In this document: positions 7,473 to 17,285 of the stretch, piece by piece
Layout: every line of letters begins with the position of its first letter
How positions within the stretch are numbered: position 1 is the stretch's first letter
Assembly: GCA_016717285.1 (NCBI GenBank)
Contig: JADKFU010000005.1
Coordinates: 2,216,501-2,280,500 of the forward strand
DNA from: Chitinophagaceae bacterium
GTDB lineage: Bacteria; Bacteroidota; Bacteroidia; Chitinophagales; UBA10324
Direction: 5' to 3'
DNA length: 64,000 nt
Translations under genes and position numbers: made by a program
Notes under the pieces: model-generated
What the model was told of the DNA's origin: nothing
What the model saw: only the letters and a program-made list of their open reading frames with translations
The model's database searches: none

Positions 7473-9416
7473 ATGAAACACAGACTTTATACCCTTCTTG
7501 CCCTGTTAGGTTTTTCAACCTCCGGCAATTATTTACATGCACAATGGTCCACCATTCCTGCGGTTGACAATGCCATTAATGCGTACCCGAATCCAAATTG
7601 GAACAATGGTTTCTACTTTTGTAAGGATGGGAAGAACGGTGCAATTTATTCCTGGATTCAGATTGAAAATTCCACCGGTCAAAACCATACCTATATAAAC
7701 CGGACTGATAAGAACGGCCAGGTAAAGTGGGGCAGTTCAGGTATTGCAGTAGCGTACAATGTTTCTGCCGCGCAATATCCGATGGGAATATGTGAAGACG
7801 GATCAGGTGGCTGTTATGTAGCCGTTCAGGACGGAGGCAGCGGTTACAACGTACTGATCCAGCATTTTGATTCCACCGGCGCGGCACTTTGGAATGGCAG
7901 CGTGCAACCTTTTACTTATGATCAGTCCATTGGCCAGACGGAAGTTTGTATGTTGAATACAGGTAGCGGCGTTTTTATAACGGCTGGTTGTGTTGTGAGC
8001 GGAGGTTCAGAAGGTATCAGGGCACAAAAGATCAGCTATAACGGCAGCAAGCAATGGGGAGCGGCAGGAAGCATTGTGAGAAATTTTTATTCTGACCACC
8101 GGGCGCCGGTAGCGGTAAGCGATGGGAACAATGGATACATCATTTGCTGGCACGACTGGCTTCAGCACAGGGCAAGAATGCAACGGCTCAATGCAAGTGG
8201 AGTCCGGCAACTGGATACCGCCGGTATTGTACTGAATCCTGTTAATGCGTTGTCCGGAACAATTCGCCTCATCAGCGATGGCAACAGCAGTTTTATCGCA
8301 TCCTGGGCGTTCAGTTATGGAAGTGGTGATGGCGTGGCCGCTCAAAAATTTAATAAAAACGGCAGTAAGCAATGGGGCAGCAATGAACTGATTGTCTGCG
8401 ATACGGTGGGTACCCAAAGCGCACCTGCTCTTATTACTGATGGAGCAGGAGGATGTTTTATGAGTTGGCTCGACGCAAGAACGATGGACGGTTACGGCTA
8501 CATTTATGCGCAGCGGCTGAATGGCAGTGGCGTAAAACAATGGACGCCACAGGGTGTAAAAGTGTCGACCCACAACGCATACACGCATGATCTGGCTCCG
8601 GGTGTAAATGGAGGAGTAAAAGTGGGATTATCTGTTTTTTCGAATAACGCGTTATATGGTCAGTTTCAGTTGATCAGTGCAACGGGAACGCTTGAAGCAG
8701 GCGCAACCGGATTGACAATTACAGCGCCTATCAATTACTTATTCAACAATGGTTCGATGCTTCCGCTGGATAATTTCGAAACGCTTCTTTTCTTCGAAGC
8801 CAATTCATCTCAGGCCTATGCAAAGAAGATTCCTGCACAATGCGCCATAGACGAACCAACCGGACTTAGCGTAACCACCTCCTGTTCACCCAACAGCGCC
8901 AACCTGAAATGGGAAGGAAACCTGTTCAGCACCTATGAGGTACGCTATAAAATTACTACCGCACCCTCGTGGACCACACTGGGTAACCAGGGACATGTAA
9001 ACAGTTACCTGTTTAGCGGCCTTCAACCCAACATCCAATACAGCTTCTCGGTGCGCGCTGTTTGCGATTTGACGAATGTCAAAACACCGTGGGCAACCAA
9101 GAAAAAGAAAACACAGAACTGCCGCCTCGGTGACACACCTGACGTTGCGATTACATCAACAACTATAAACGTATATCCAAATCCGGTTAATGCAAGTGCA
9201 ACGGTGGAATATTGGAATGCGGAAGGCCTTCCGGTTTCATTTGCTGTGATGGATGTTACCGGTAAGGTGAGAATGGAAAAACAGGATCTGATGGAAAGCC
9301 AAGCCGGGCTCATGAAGATTGAATTGAATACGGAAGATCTTGCGCCGGGCTTATATATTTGCCTCATCCGATGTGGTTCAGTCTCTGCCAGTAGTAAGTT
9401 TATTGTTCAGCATTAG
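7473..9416 (+). CDS. T9SS-exported protein with fibronectin III domain
   Basis: 647 residues. The signal peptide ends near HAQ (24). Residues ~25-450 form a repetitive beta-rich region with recurring G-S-K-QWG, DG-x-GG-C/Y and LQRLN-type segments, suggestive of a propeller-like fold. A fibronectin type III domain follows (~455-550: PTGLSVTTSCSPNSANLKWEG ... YLFSGLQPNIQYSFSVRAVC). The T9SS type A sorting domain is at ~572-647 (VYPNPVNASATVEYW ... LAPGLYICLI, ending SSKFIVQH). The product would be exported and fixed to the surface or released. Function unknown. Upstream are a predicted LytTR operator and promoter. Confidence 0.88.
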   Translation: MKHRLYTLLALLGFSTSGNYLHAQWSTIPAVDNAINAYPNPNWNNGFYFCKDGKNGAIYSWIQIENSTGQNHTYINRTDKNGQVKWGSSGIAVAYNVSAAQYPMGICEDGSGGCYVAVQDGGSGYNVLIQHFDSTGAALWNGSVQPFTYDQSIGQTEVCMLNTGSGVFITAGCVVSGGSEGIRAQKISYNGSKQWGAAGSIVRNFYSDHRAPVAVSDGNNGYIICWHDWLQHRARMQRLNASGVRQLDTAGIVLNPVNALSGTIRLISDGNSSFIASWAFSYGSGDGVAAQKFNKNGSKQWGSNELIVCDTVGTQSAPALITDGAGGCFMSWLDARTMDGYGYIYAQRLNGSGVKQWTPQGVKVSTHNAYTHDLAPGVNGGVKVGLSVFSNNALYGQFQLISATGTLEAGATGLTITAPINYLFNNGSMLPLDNFETLLFFEANSSQAYAKKIPAQCAIDEPTGLSVTTSCSPNSANLKWEGNLFSTYEVRYKITTAPSWTTLGNQGHVNSYLFSGLQPNIQYSFSVRAVCDLTNVKTPWATKKKKTQNCRLGDTPDVAITSTTINVYPNPVNASATVEYWNAEGLPVSFAVMDVTGKVRMEKQDLMESQAGLMKIELNTEDLAPGLYICLIRCGSVSASSKFIVQH

Positions 9417-9486
9417 GATTTGTAACTAACCTATTCCGGTTTTAGAGGAAAGTATGAAATTTAAAGTGTGCCGGATAAACACATGA

Positions 9487-9519
9487 TTTGCGCGAATGAC
9501 ATGACTGCATTCGCGCAAA
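9487..9519. terminator. Hairpin between convergent genes
   Basis: A perfect 12-bp stem (9487-9498 with 9508-9519, TTTGCGCGAATG) with a 9-base loop lies between the stops at 9416 (+) and 9528 (-). It lacks a T-run on either strand, so it is a terminator-like hairpin rather than a textbook terminator. Confidence 0.5.
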
Positions 9520-9527
9520 CTTGCTTG

Positions 9528-10115
9528 TCACTGGAGTTTGGTGACAATCACATCCTTAAAAGTCCACATGCCATCTGAATTGAATTTTGATTCGAGCGTA
9601 ATCAGACTCATATTCATTCCGCTCGTAATAGGGGGAATATAAAAATCGATACTCTGGTAAACCGGCACCATAGCAACAAAGTGCGACTGGGTATCGCTGC
9701 TACCTATCCTCCACTCACCGGATTTACCGGGAGCAAACCCGACACTTACCCGGAACTGTACCGTGAAGGAATCTCCGTTCTTTACATTCGTAAGCCACAC
9801 TTCCACTTTACCGCTGAAGTCGCTACTTCCAAATGGAAAATCAATAACTGGTTCAGTTGGGAAAAAACTATTGCAGCCGACGGCAGTAAGATATCCTTTA
9901 TTCACATCTATTGTTTTTGCTGCGGACAATGTAAGATAGGTTTGAACAAATTTATATGTGCCTCCGGCCGCATCAATCATCTGTTTTAATTGCACTGATG
10001 TATATTTCTTCGGCAAATCAACATCGACGTTTAAATCACGTACTACAGGGTTATTGAGTGAAATCAGCTTCATGGCCTTTTCACTTTTCTGGTTGGTTGC
10101 AGTTGGCTTTTTCAT
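9528..10115 (-). CDS. Hypothetical protein, no export signal
   Basis: 195 residues starting MKKPTATNQKSEKAMK, with no signal peptide or membrane segment. An internal Met15 could be the true start. The sequence is beta-rich and neutral (GKVEVWLTNVKNGDSFTVQFRVSVGFAPGKSGEWRIG, then FVAMVPVYQSIDFYIPPITSGMNMSLITLES). It reads like a jelly-roll or Ig-like sandwich. I do not recognise the family. It is divergent from the LamG gene at 10387 and convergent with the gene at 7473. Confidence 0.7.
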   Translation of the reverse strand: MKKPTATNQKSEKAMKLISLNNPVVRDLNVDVDLPKKYTSVQLKQMIDAAGGTYKFVQTYLTLSAAKTIDVNKGYLTAVGCNSFFPTEPVIDFPFGSSDFSGKVEVWLTNVKNGDSFTVQFRVSVGFAPGKSGEWRIGSSDTQSHFVAMVPVYQSIDFYIPPITSGMNMSLITLESKFNSDGMWTFKDVIVTKLQ

Positions 10116-10386
10116 TTGATCGAATTTTATGAAAGATATTAAATTATATGATGTAAATGTAAGTTTTGAATCCCCTAAGTAATTAAGCTATACGTAAGGA
10201 AATGTATTTATCCAATTGCATTTTCAGTTATGAATAAATCGTCCTCGCTCTTTTAATCTTTCGAACACATTTTTTCAGAGTATTGTAACAAGGCATACCG
10301 GTTCAAAAAAGCAATATACTTTTCACTACCTTGTGTAAACTGACAAATCAGCACGAATAAATACCGATGACAACAACAAATGAATC

Positions 10387-11604
10387 ATGAAAAAGCTACT
10401 ACTACTTTTGGGATTCCTGATTTTAATCACATCACTTGCCGAAGCACAAAGCGATAAAACCTGGATTGATCTCGACGGCAGTAATGATTTTTTAGATTTC
10501 GGAACTGATAACATCCTGGCTGGTAAATCTCAGTTTACCGTGGAAATGAGAGTTCATTTTGACAGCAACTCAGGAGACTTCACGTTAATCGGTCAGCGAA
10601 ATGCCGACAACAACAGAACCATTGTGCTTCAAAGATGGGCCGGAGCTTTTTACTTGTTTTTGTCAAATGGCAATTGGGGTACTTGTTCATTTATTCCATG
10701 CCTTACAAATATTTATCACCTAGCAATCGTGTATGATGGGAACGGACTTTCCAACGACACCCGTTTGAAATTGTATATCAACGGCGTATTACAAACATTA
10801 ACCTACAATGGAACCATCGATCTCATTTCTTATACCACCTCCCCTGCTGCCAATCTTGTTTTAGGATGTGAACACAATGGACCATCAACGCAATTGCAAT
10901 TTCTCAACGGGCAATTCGGTGAATGGTGTGTATGGAATTATCCGCTTACTGCAGCAGAAATTAATAACAGGGTCGTTCCCGAAGTTTCAGGCTCTGAAAA
11001 CGGCTTGCTTGAATATTTTCATTTCAACAATGGAATACCAAATGGAAATAATACAACCATTACCTCTTTTGCCGGAGGTAAAGGTATCTGCACCATCACG
11101 ACTGTTAACCTTGCTATGAATGGCTCTTCCTCAAACTTTACCGGAGGTCCGGTCTCGGTGACTGTTGACGATAATGTTATTACTTCCAATTTAAACGGTG
11201 CATCCTACCAGTGGCTTGACTGTAATAATAATTTTGCCATTATTCCAGGTGCAACTGCGCAGAGCTACACTGCCACACCCGGCAGTTATGCTGTTCATGT
11301 TTCTGATGGTTTCTGCAGCGATACTTCTGACTGCACATTAATTATCCCAAGCGCAGTTCCTGATTTACAATTACAGCAGTTCATCATTTATCCCAATCCT
11401 GTTGCGGATGAATTGATCATTGAAAATAAAACAAACAAGGAAAAACTGTTTTTTGAAATTCTTACTACAACAGGCCAGGTTGTATTCTATGGCGACATGA
11501 TGGAGACAACAGTTGTTCAGGTTGCTGATTTCGCTGCCGGAATTTATTTTATAAAAATTACTGGAGACAATTTTAATGAGTGGAGGAAAGTGGTGAAGGA
11601 TTGA
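10387..11604 (+). CDS. T9SS-exported protein with LamG-like domain
   Basis: 405 residues. The signal peptide is MKKLLLLLGFLILITSLAEAQ. A LamG/concanavalin-A-like jelly-roll covers ~25-215 (WIDLDGSNDFLDFG ... FTVEMRVHFD ... LAIVYDGNGLSND ... LKLYINGVLQ ... GQFGEWCVWNYPLTAAEI), the usual order for the LamG_3-type family. A short Ig-like stretch (~235-315: YQWLDCNNNFAIIPGATAQS) follows. The T9SS type A sorting domain is at ~328-405 (IIYPNPVADELIIEN ... FAAGIYFIKI, ending WRKVVKD). Probable extracellular carbohydrate or ligand-binding protein; the binding target is inference only. Confidence 0.88.
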   Translation: MKKLLLLLGFLILITSLAEAQSDKTWIDLDGSNDFLDFGTDNILAGKSQFTVEMRVHFDSNSGDFTLIGQRNADNNRTIVLQRWAGAFYLFLSNGNWGTCSFIPCLTNIYHLAIVYDGNGLSNDTRLKLYINGVLQTLTYNGTIDLISYTTSPAANLVLGCEHNGPSTQLQFLNGQFGEWCVWNYPLTAAEINNRVVPEVSGSENGLLEYFHFNNGIPNGNNTTITSFAGGKGICTITTVNLAMNGSSSNFTGGPVSVTVDDNVITSNLNGASYQWLDCNNNFAIIPGATAQSYTATPGSYAVHVSDGFCSDTSDCTLIIPSAVPDLQLQQFIIYPNPVADELIIENKTNKEKLFFEILTTTGQVVFYGDMMETTVVQVADFAAGIYFIKITGDNFNEWRKVVKD

Positions 11605-11718
11605 GTTGCTATTTCCTCTGCCCACGTCTCCTGAAATTTCAAAATCCACTACATTATTGCACGATCACTAATCATGAAATGCATAGTAATACAAAGATCA
11701 GATTACTTCCTTCCTAAA

Positions 11719-11754
11719 TAAAAAAGCTGCTGTCTCAAAGTGAAACAGCAGCTT
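11719..11754 (-). terminator. Rho-independent terminator after 11776-14895
   Basis: A 10-bp perfect stem (11724-11733 with 11745-11754, AAGCTGCTGT) is followed on the minus strand by a T-run (complement of the A-run at 11719-11725). It lies 22 bases past the stop. Confidence 0.88.
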
Positions 11755-11775
11755 GATAATTACATGATGTCAACC

Positions 11776-14700
11776 TTAATGTTGTACCACGATTTGTTTA
11801 CTTAACCGAATGCCTTGCTGATCATCCGAAGCAACCAGGAAGTAAGCGCCATTCGCTAAGTGAGAAACATTCATCTGGAAACTGTTTTCACCCGAATGGA
11901 TCTGCATCCTTTCACTCATCACCAGTTTACCGCTATGATCGATCAGACGCACCAGCACGCTTTGACCTTCTTCTCCTGATAAGGAATAATTAAATGAAGC
12001 GGTTGCAGGATTTGGATAAATTTCATTCAAAGTAAAACCAGCAGCATTCACTTCTTTTGCAAAGCCCAACTTGATGGTTTTGATTCCTGCGGCATTAGTT
12101 TGATTATTGGTAATGTTAGGTGCAGTGGTATAACCAAAGGTCACCGGATTGACTGCTCCGTCTATTGTAACCGTGTTATTCAAAGTAGCAGTCGCATTTA
12201 CGCTTACTACCACAATAAAATAACCCTGGTCTCCGGCAGCAATCGTCCGGTTAACAGACACTGAATAAAGATGCGGCGCAGCGAAAGCGGCTGAAGTAGA
12301 ATTTAAAAATGAAGCGCCTGTAAGATTCGGTGCCGTTGCATTAAAATAAATAGCCGCAGTAGTAAGATCATTGTTATCATGCGTACCGGTAAATGTGAAC
12401 TGGATATTATTTACCGTCACGGGTTCGGTGGACGCTGCCATCAAAACCGGATAAATAATGTTGTTCGAACTTCCTTGTAAAATATTTCCTGCAGCAACAG
12501 ACGACGTAGTTAAAACTAAATCAGCGGCCTGGATTTTCTGAGCTTTTGCCTGGTTAGATTGTTGATCATCTATATTAGGTGCAGTGGTATATCCAAAAGT
12601 CACAGGATCAGTATCGCCATTAATTTGAATGGTTTTGTTATCGGTTCCGGTGCTGCTGATCGATGCGACGATAATAAAGTAGCCTTGTGTTCCTGCTGAT
12701 AAGGTGCGATTGATAGAGACAGAATAAGTATGTGGAGCAGCAAAAGCAGCAGAGGTAGAATTTAAAAATGAAGCGCCGGAAAGATTAGGTGCGGTAGCGT
12801 TGAAATAAATGGCGGCAGTGGTAAGATCATTATTGTCGTGTGTTCCGGTCATGGTGAAAGTGATGTTGTTCACCGTTAGCGGCTCCGTGGAAACGGCCAT
12901 TAAAACAGGATAGATGATCACGTTAGAAGTTCCCTGGTTCCAATCAGCCACTGCCACTGTAGAAGATGTCAGAACAATATCGGCTGCCTGTATCTTTTGC
13001 GCTTTTGCTTCATTGGATTGCTGGTCATCTACATTGGGTGCAGTGGTGAATCCAAAAGTAACAGGGTTGAGATTGCCATTGATCTGCACGGTATTGTTAT
13101 CTGTTCCTGTGCTGCTGATGGATGCGACAATAATGAAGTAACCCTGTGTTCCTTCAGATATAGTGCGGTTGATAGAAACAGAATAAGTATGCGGCGCAGC
13201 AAAAGCGGCAGAAGTAGAATTTAAAAATGAAGCACCGGAAAGATTAGGTGCGGTAGCATTGAAATAAATGGCTGCAGTCGTAAGATCATTATTGTCGTGT
13301 GTTCCTGTCATGGTGAAAGTGATATTGTTCACCGTTACAGGTTCAGTGGAAACAGCCATTAAAACAGGATAAATGATCACATTGGAAGTCCCCTGGTTCC
13401 AATCAGCTATTGCCACGGAAGAAGAAGTCAAATCAATATCGGCTGCCTGTATCTTCTGCTCTTTTGCTTCATTGGATTGCTGGTTAACTACATTGGGTGC
13501 AGTGGTGAATCCGAATGTAACAGGGTTGAGATTGCCGTTGATCTGCACGGTATTGTTATCTGTTGCTGTGCTGCTGATGGATGCGACGATAATAAAGTAC
13601 CCCTGAGTTCCTGCAGATATGGTGCGGTTAACAGACACAGAATAAGTATGCGGTGCAGCAAAAGCGGCAGAAGTAGAATTTAAAAATGAAGCGCCGGAAA
13701 GATTAGGTGCGGTAGCATTGAAATAAATGGCGGCAGTGGTAAGATCATTGTTGTCGTGAGTTCCGGTCATTGTGAAATTGATGTTGTTCACCGTTACAGG
13801 TTCAGTGGTGACAGCCATTAAAACCGGATAGATAATCACATTGGACGTTCCCTGATTCCATCCTGCTATTGGCACCGCAGAAGACGTCAAGACGATATCG
13901 GCTGCCTGTATCTTCTGTGCTTTAGCTTTATTGGATTGCTGATCATCTATGTTTGGCGCGGTGGTATATCCAAAAATCACGGGGTCAGTATCTCCGTTTA
14001 TTCGAAAGGTTTTGTTATCCGATCCTGTGCTGCTGATCGATGCGACGATAATAAAGTAGCCCTGTGTTCCTGCAGATATTGTACGGTTGATGGAAACAGA
14101 ATAGGTATGCGGCGCAGCAAAAGCAGCAGAAGTAGAATTTAAAAATGAAGCACCGGAAAGATTAGGTGCAGTAGCATTGAAATAAATGGCTGCGGTTGTA
14201 AGATCATTGTTGTCGTGTGTTCCACTCATCGTGAAAGTGATGTTATTCACCGTTAGCGGCTCAGTGGAAACAGCCATTAAAACCGGATAGACGATCACGT
14301 TGGAAGTTCCCTGGTTCCAATCAGCTATTGCAACCGTTGAAGAAGTCAAAACAATATCGGCTGCCTGTATCTTCTGCGCCTTTGCTTTATTGGATTGCTG
14401 GTTGTCGATAATTGGAACAACTGTATATCCAAATGTGACAGGATTAATAGCACCATCGATTTGTACGGTATGGTTATCGGTACCGGTAGAACTAATGGAT
14501 GCAACAACAATAAAATACCCCTGCGTTGCGGCTGATAAGGTACGATTGATGGAAACGGAATAAGTGTGCGGTGCAGCAAAAGCTGCCGAGGTAGAATTTA
14601 AGAATGAAGCACCAGTCAGGTTAGGTGCAGTTGCATTAAAGTAAATGGCTGCAGTAGTAAGGTCATTGTTGTCGTGTGTTCCGGTCATGGTGAAGGTGAT

Positions 14701-14895
14701 GTTGTTCACCGTTACAGGATCGTTGGTAACTTCCATTAGAACTGGGTATACAATTACATTGGAAGTGCCCTGGTTCCAATCAGCCACTGCCACGGAAGAA
14801 GTGGTGAGTTTCACATTCGGTACAGCGTATGTCTTTGTGATGCTTACTGTTAATCCTGCTGCTAACAGTAAAAAAAAGTAGATTGCTTTTTTCAT
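11776..14895 (-). CDS. T9SS-exported protein with six near-identical 153-residue repeats
   Basis: 1,039 residues. Signal peptide ~1-24. Six tandem repeats of 153 residues (~28-945) follow, each containing WNQGTSNVI-YPVLMAV, VTVNNITFTMTGTHDNND, IYFNATAPNL-GASFLNST and QGYFI-VASI. The sixth is the most diverged at its start (GNILQGSSNNI). A T9SS type A sorting domain closes the protein (~965-1039: NEIYPNPATASFNYSL ... LANGAYFLVASD, ending SKQIVVQH). The repeats are beta-rich and look like adhesin-type stalk modules. A LytTR-like operator and promoter lie upstream and a terminator downstream. Frequent repeat copy-number change is likely. Confidence 0.88.
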   Translation of the reverse strand: MKKAIYFFLLLAAGLTVSITKTYAVPNVKLTTSSVAVADWNQGTSNVIVYPVLMEVTNDPVTVNNITFTMTGTHDNNDLTTAAIYFNATAPNLTGASFLNSTSAAFAAPHTYSVSINRTLSAATQGYFIVVASISSTGTDNHTVQIDGAINPVTFGYTVVPIIDNQQSNKAKAQKIQAADIVLTSSTVAIADWNQGTSNVIVYPVLMAVSTEPLTVNNITFTMSGTHDNNDLTTAAIYFNATAPNLSGASFLNSTSAAFAAPHTYSVSINRTISAGTQGYFIIVASISSTGSDNKTFRINGDTDPVIFGYTTAPNIDDQQSNKAKAQKIQAADIVLTSSAVPIAGWNQGTSNVIIYPVLMAVTTEPVTVNNINFTMTGTHDNNDLTTAAIYFNATAPNLSGASFLNSTSAAFAAPHTYSVSVNRTISAGTQGYFIIVASISSTATDNNTVQINGNLNPVTFGFTTAPNVVNQQSNEAKEQKIQAADIDLTSSSVAIADWNQGTSNVIIYPVLMAVSTEPVTVNNITFTMTGTHDNNDLTTAAIYFNATAPNLSGASFLNSTSAAFAAPHTYSVSINRTISEGTQGYFIIVASISSTGTDNNTVQINGNLNPVTFGFTTAPNVDDQQSNEAKAQKIQAADIVLTSSTVAVADWNQGTSNVIIYPVLMAVSTEPLTVNNITFTMTGTHDNNDLTTAAIYFNATAPNLSGASFLNSTSAAFAAPHTYSVSINRTLSAGTQGYFIIVASISSTGTDNKTIQINGDTDPVTFGYTTAPNIDDQQSNQAKAQKIQAADLVLTTSSVAAGNILQGSSNNIIYPVLMAASTEPVTVNNIQFTFTGTHDNNDLTTAAIYFNATAPNLTGASFLNSTSAAFAAPHLYSVSVNRTIAAGDQGYFIVVVSVNATATLNNTVTIDGAVNPVTFGYTTAPNITNNQTNAAGIKTIKLGFAKEVNAAGFTLNEIYPNPATASFNYSLSGEEGQSVLVRLIDHSGKLVMSERMQIHSGENSFQMNVSHLANGAYFLVASDDQQGIRLSKQIVVQH
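12060..14814 (-). repeat. Six tandem 459-bp coding repeats
   Basis: The repeat spacing is exactly 459 bp in the DNA. The segment encoding IQAAD recurs near 12520, 12980, 13439, 13898 and 14357. The DNA itself is highly similar between units, not only the protein, which points to recent duplication or gene conversion. Confidence 0.9.
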
Positions 14896-15098
14896 GTGCT
14901 TTTTTGATTTTTAGATGAGTTGAATAAAAAGGCGAGTATAGATTCTTTGAACTCTTTAAACAGTTTCAGGAATCAACAATACCAGCCGGTTACATTTGCG
15001 TGATAAAAAAAATTTAAAAGGAAAAAAACTTATCGGGAATTGAATTCAGCGTACTGATCAAAAAATTAAACCAGGAAAGCTGAAAGCCATTATAAGAA

Positions 15099-15130
15099 CA
15101 AAGATAGGGGCACTGGAAGCTGTTATGCAA
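15099..15130 (-). promoter_or_regulatory. Predicted Bacteroidota promoter for the 14895 gene
   Basis: On the minus strand: TTG (15130-15128), a 21-base spacer, then TATCTTTG (15106-15099), a perfect TAnnTTTG. Transcription would start near 15092, leaving a leader of almost 200 bases. The TTG lies in a GCAATTGC palindrome, as at 7333. Confidence 0.6.
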
Positions 15131-15139
15131 TTGCGATTT

Positions 15140-15169
15140 CCAAACGGTAGATTTGGATTATTAAACGGT
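15140..15169 (-). promoter_or_regulatory. Predicted LytTR-type operator (two 9-mers 21 bp apart)
   Basis: Read on the minus strand: ACCGTTTAA (15169-15161) and ACCGTTTGG (15148-15140), 21 bp apart, ending 9 bases before the -33 TTG. It aligns without gaps to the site at 7294-7336 (32 of 43 positions from ACCGTTTA to GCAATTGC). Confidence 0.55.
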
Positions 15170-15289
15170 CATTTTTCAGGCAGTTGTGGCAACAAACATT
15201 GTAGATAGTGTTATGATGCATTAACCGTTATGTTCAAATCACATTGGGCATTTTTTGTACGGACTTCTGCAAAAACATAACTTTAACAA

Positions 15290-16180
15290 ATGACAAGGGC
15301 AATCACTCTAATAGTGCTGATAGCTTTAATAATTTCAAGCTGTAAAGACGCCGGCAATAAAACAATGAATCCAATTTTAACCAGCCACGAAACTAAATCA
15401 GACAGCACAATCGGCTACGCTTCGGTGAACGGCCTGAAAATGTATTATGAAATTCACGGAACAGGCACACCGTTGGTTTTAATTCATGGCGGAGGTTCTA
15501 CAATTTACACAACATTCGGAAGAGTGTTACACGCCTTCGCGAAAAATCATAAAGTAATTGCTGTCGAGATGCAGGCGCATGGACACACTGCAGATATTGA
15601 CAGACCATTGAGCTTTGTGCAGGATGCCGACGACATTGCTGAATTATTAAAGCAACTCAAGATTGACAAGGCCGACATTTTTGGTTTTAGCAACGGAGCC
15701 AGTACAACACTTCAGTTTGCCATCCGTCATCCTGAAATGACAAACAAGATTATTATAGCATCCACATTTTATAAGAAAGCAGGTGCTCCGGACTGGTTCT
15801 GGGAAATGATGTCTAATCCAACTTTTGAAGGCATGCCTCAACCTTACAAGGATGCCTTTCTGAAAATAAATCCTGACACGGATGCGCTGCACCGGATGTA
15901 TGAGCGGGATGTGACAAGGATGCAATCTTTTTCTGACATTTCAGAAGAGCAAATGAAAGCCATCAAAGCACCCGCCTTCATCATCATGGGCGACAGAGAT
16001 GTTTCAACTATTGAACATGCAGGTGAAATGCACCGTTTACTTCCAAACTCACGGGTTGCTATTATTCCTGGCATGCATGGTGAGTATATCGGAGAACTAA
16101 CAACATCACAGGACAGCACTTTAATTGCTGCTACCGTTTCAATGATTAATAAGTTTCTTAATGAACCGATAACAAAATAG
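15290..16180 (+). CDS. Alpha/beta hydrolase lipoprotein
   Basis: 296 residues. The lipoprotein signal ends in ISSC with Cys18 lipidated. An alpha/beta hydrolase domain (~40-295) follows: GTPLVLIHGGGSTIY (oxyanion loop), then VEMQAHGHTADIDRP, then the nucleophile elbow GFSNGAS with Ser134. The likely acid is Asp in IMGDRDVSTIEHA and the base is His in IPGMHGEY. The fold matches proline iminopeptidase/haloperoxidase-type hydrolases. The enzyme would be periplasmic or surface-anchored; substrate unknown. The next gene starts 11 bases downstream. Confidence 0.88.
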   Translation: MTRAITLIVLIALIISSCKDAGNKTMNPILTSHETKSDSTIGYASVNGLKMYYEIHGTGTPLVLIHGGGSTIYTTFGRVLHAFAKNHKVIAVEMQAHGHTADIDRPLSFVQDADDIAELLKQLKIDKADIFGFSNGASTTLQFAIRHPEMTNKIIIASTFYKKAGAPDWFWEMMSNPTFEGMPQPYKDAFLKINPDTDALHRMYERDVTRMQSFSDISEEQMKAIKAPAFIIMGDRDVSTIEHAGEMHRLLPNSRVAIIPGMHGEYIGELTTSQDSTLIAATVSMINKFLNEPITK

Positions 16181-16191
16181 AGCAATAAGAC

Positions 16192-16947
16192 TTGAAAAAT
16201 GCGACCATTTTACTTATAAGTTTTCTGACAGCAACATCTTGCTTTGGACAGACGCCGGATAATTATGAGCCATTTAAGAGTTCTGACTATGCGACAGACA
16301 AATATCAAATCAAACTTGACACTTCGAAATTTTCTAAATTTAAAATTGAAATCCGGCAAGCAAAACTCCTTAACAACAAGACAAACTCTCCTTCAGATTT
16401 TTATTGTCGTGGTTGGTTGACCGTAAAACAAGGCGACAAAATCATAACTGAACAGTTTTTTAAATCAATTGAATCCGTTGGTGGTTGTTCAGGATTATTC
16501 ATTTCGGACACTCAGCCAAGCAAAGACTGTTTTATTATTTCAAAATTCGGGGATTATGACGGCAGAATCTTCATCATTGACACAACAGGTAAGGTAACAG
16601 AAAAAATGGGTGGCATTTTTTATGTTTCTAAGGACAACCATTATCTGTTTTCAAGCTACGACTCTGACCTTTCCGGACTGACCATTTATGACTTAAATAA
16701 AAAACTTATTCTGTTTTCTGACACGATTGAACCTTATCTTGGTGACTGGTATTTCGAAGACCAAAAATATTTTGCAATTGTTAATGAGGATGAAATACAG
16801 GACAATAAAATAAAAATAGCGACCTACGATCTCATTCAAAATAAATTGACGATCTCCTCCGTAGACAAGGATTATCCAAAGACGGACAATAAACTAAAAG
16901 TTCATAATAACTATCAATATGCTAAGGACTGTAATTGCGGAAATTGA
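16192..16947 (+). CDS. Secreted hypothetical protein
   Basis: 251 residues from a TTG at 16192, which gives a good signal peptide (MKNATILLISFLTATSCFGQ). No ATG fits as well, so I accept the TTG. The mature part is beta-rich (FYCRGWLTVKQGDKI, GDYDGRIFIIDTTGKV, LFSSYDSDLSGLTIYDLNKK, DWYFEDQKYFAIV) and ends with a CNCGN motif. I do not recognise the family. It lies 11 bases after the hydrolase lipoprotein gene and is probably co-expressed. A MITE-like repeat begins about 170 bases downstream. Confidence 0.7.
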   Translation: MKNATILLISFLTATSCFGQTPDNYEPFKSSDYATDKYQIKLDTSKFSKFKIEIRQAKLLNNKTNSPSDFYCRGWLTVKQGDKIITEQFFKSIESVGGCSGLFISDTQPSKDCFIISKFGDYDGRIFIIDTTGKVTEKMGGIFYVSKDNHYLFSSYDSDLSGLTIYDLNKKLILFSDTIEPYLGDWYFEDQKYFAIVNEDEIQDNKIKIATYDLIQNKLTISSVDKDYPKTDNKLKVHNNYQYAKDCNCGN

Positions 16948-17119
16948 ACATCGGAGTTTTGTGGTCAGGAGTATTACCGCCGTTAACAAAGCAAGATTTT
17001 TAGCTATCAATATTGCATGCTTCTCAGAATCTCCACTCTTTAGCCCGGCTTTATAATCTGACTTATAAGGCATAGAATTTTTAAAATGATGCAATCAAAC
17101 TGCAGAGTTCTAAGAAGTT

Positions 17120-17259
17120 GTTTTGAAATCAATCAATTTAATTGTTACATCGCTTACCCTTCGGCTGCGCTCAGGGTGCGCTTCTGGCAAAGCCGAACCC
17201 TGAGCGCAGCCGAAGGGCGTTCCAAAGAGCATTGTAAAAAAAATAATTGATTTCAAAAC
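17120..17259. repeat. 140-bp nested inverted-repeat element, copy 2 (MITE-like)
   Basis: Same orientation and length as the copy at 4284-4423, with about three differences. The inner perfect 21-base arms are at 17157-17177 and 17197-17217. It sits between the stop at 16947 and the convergent stop at 17286. Outside it, 16948-17119 shows no gene. Confidence 0.88.
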
Positions 17260-17285
17260 TGATTCTAAATTCTATGTATGTTTTT

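Noticed and set aside
12914..14881. Many plus-strand frames across the 459-bp repeats
   Set aside because: They recur at the same offset in each repeat and are reverse-strand shadows of the real repeat protein.
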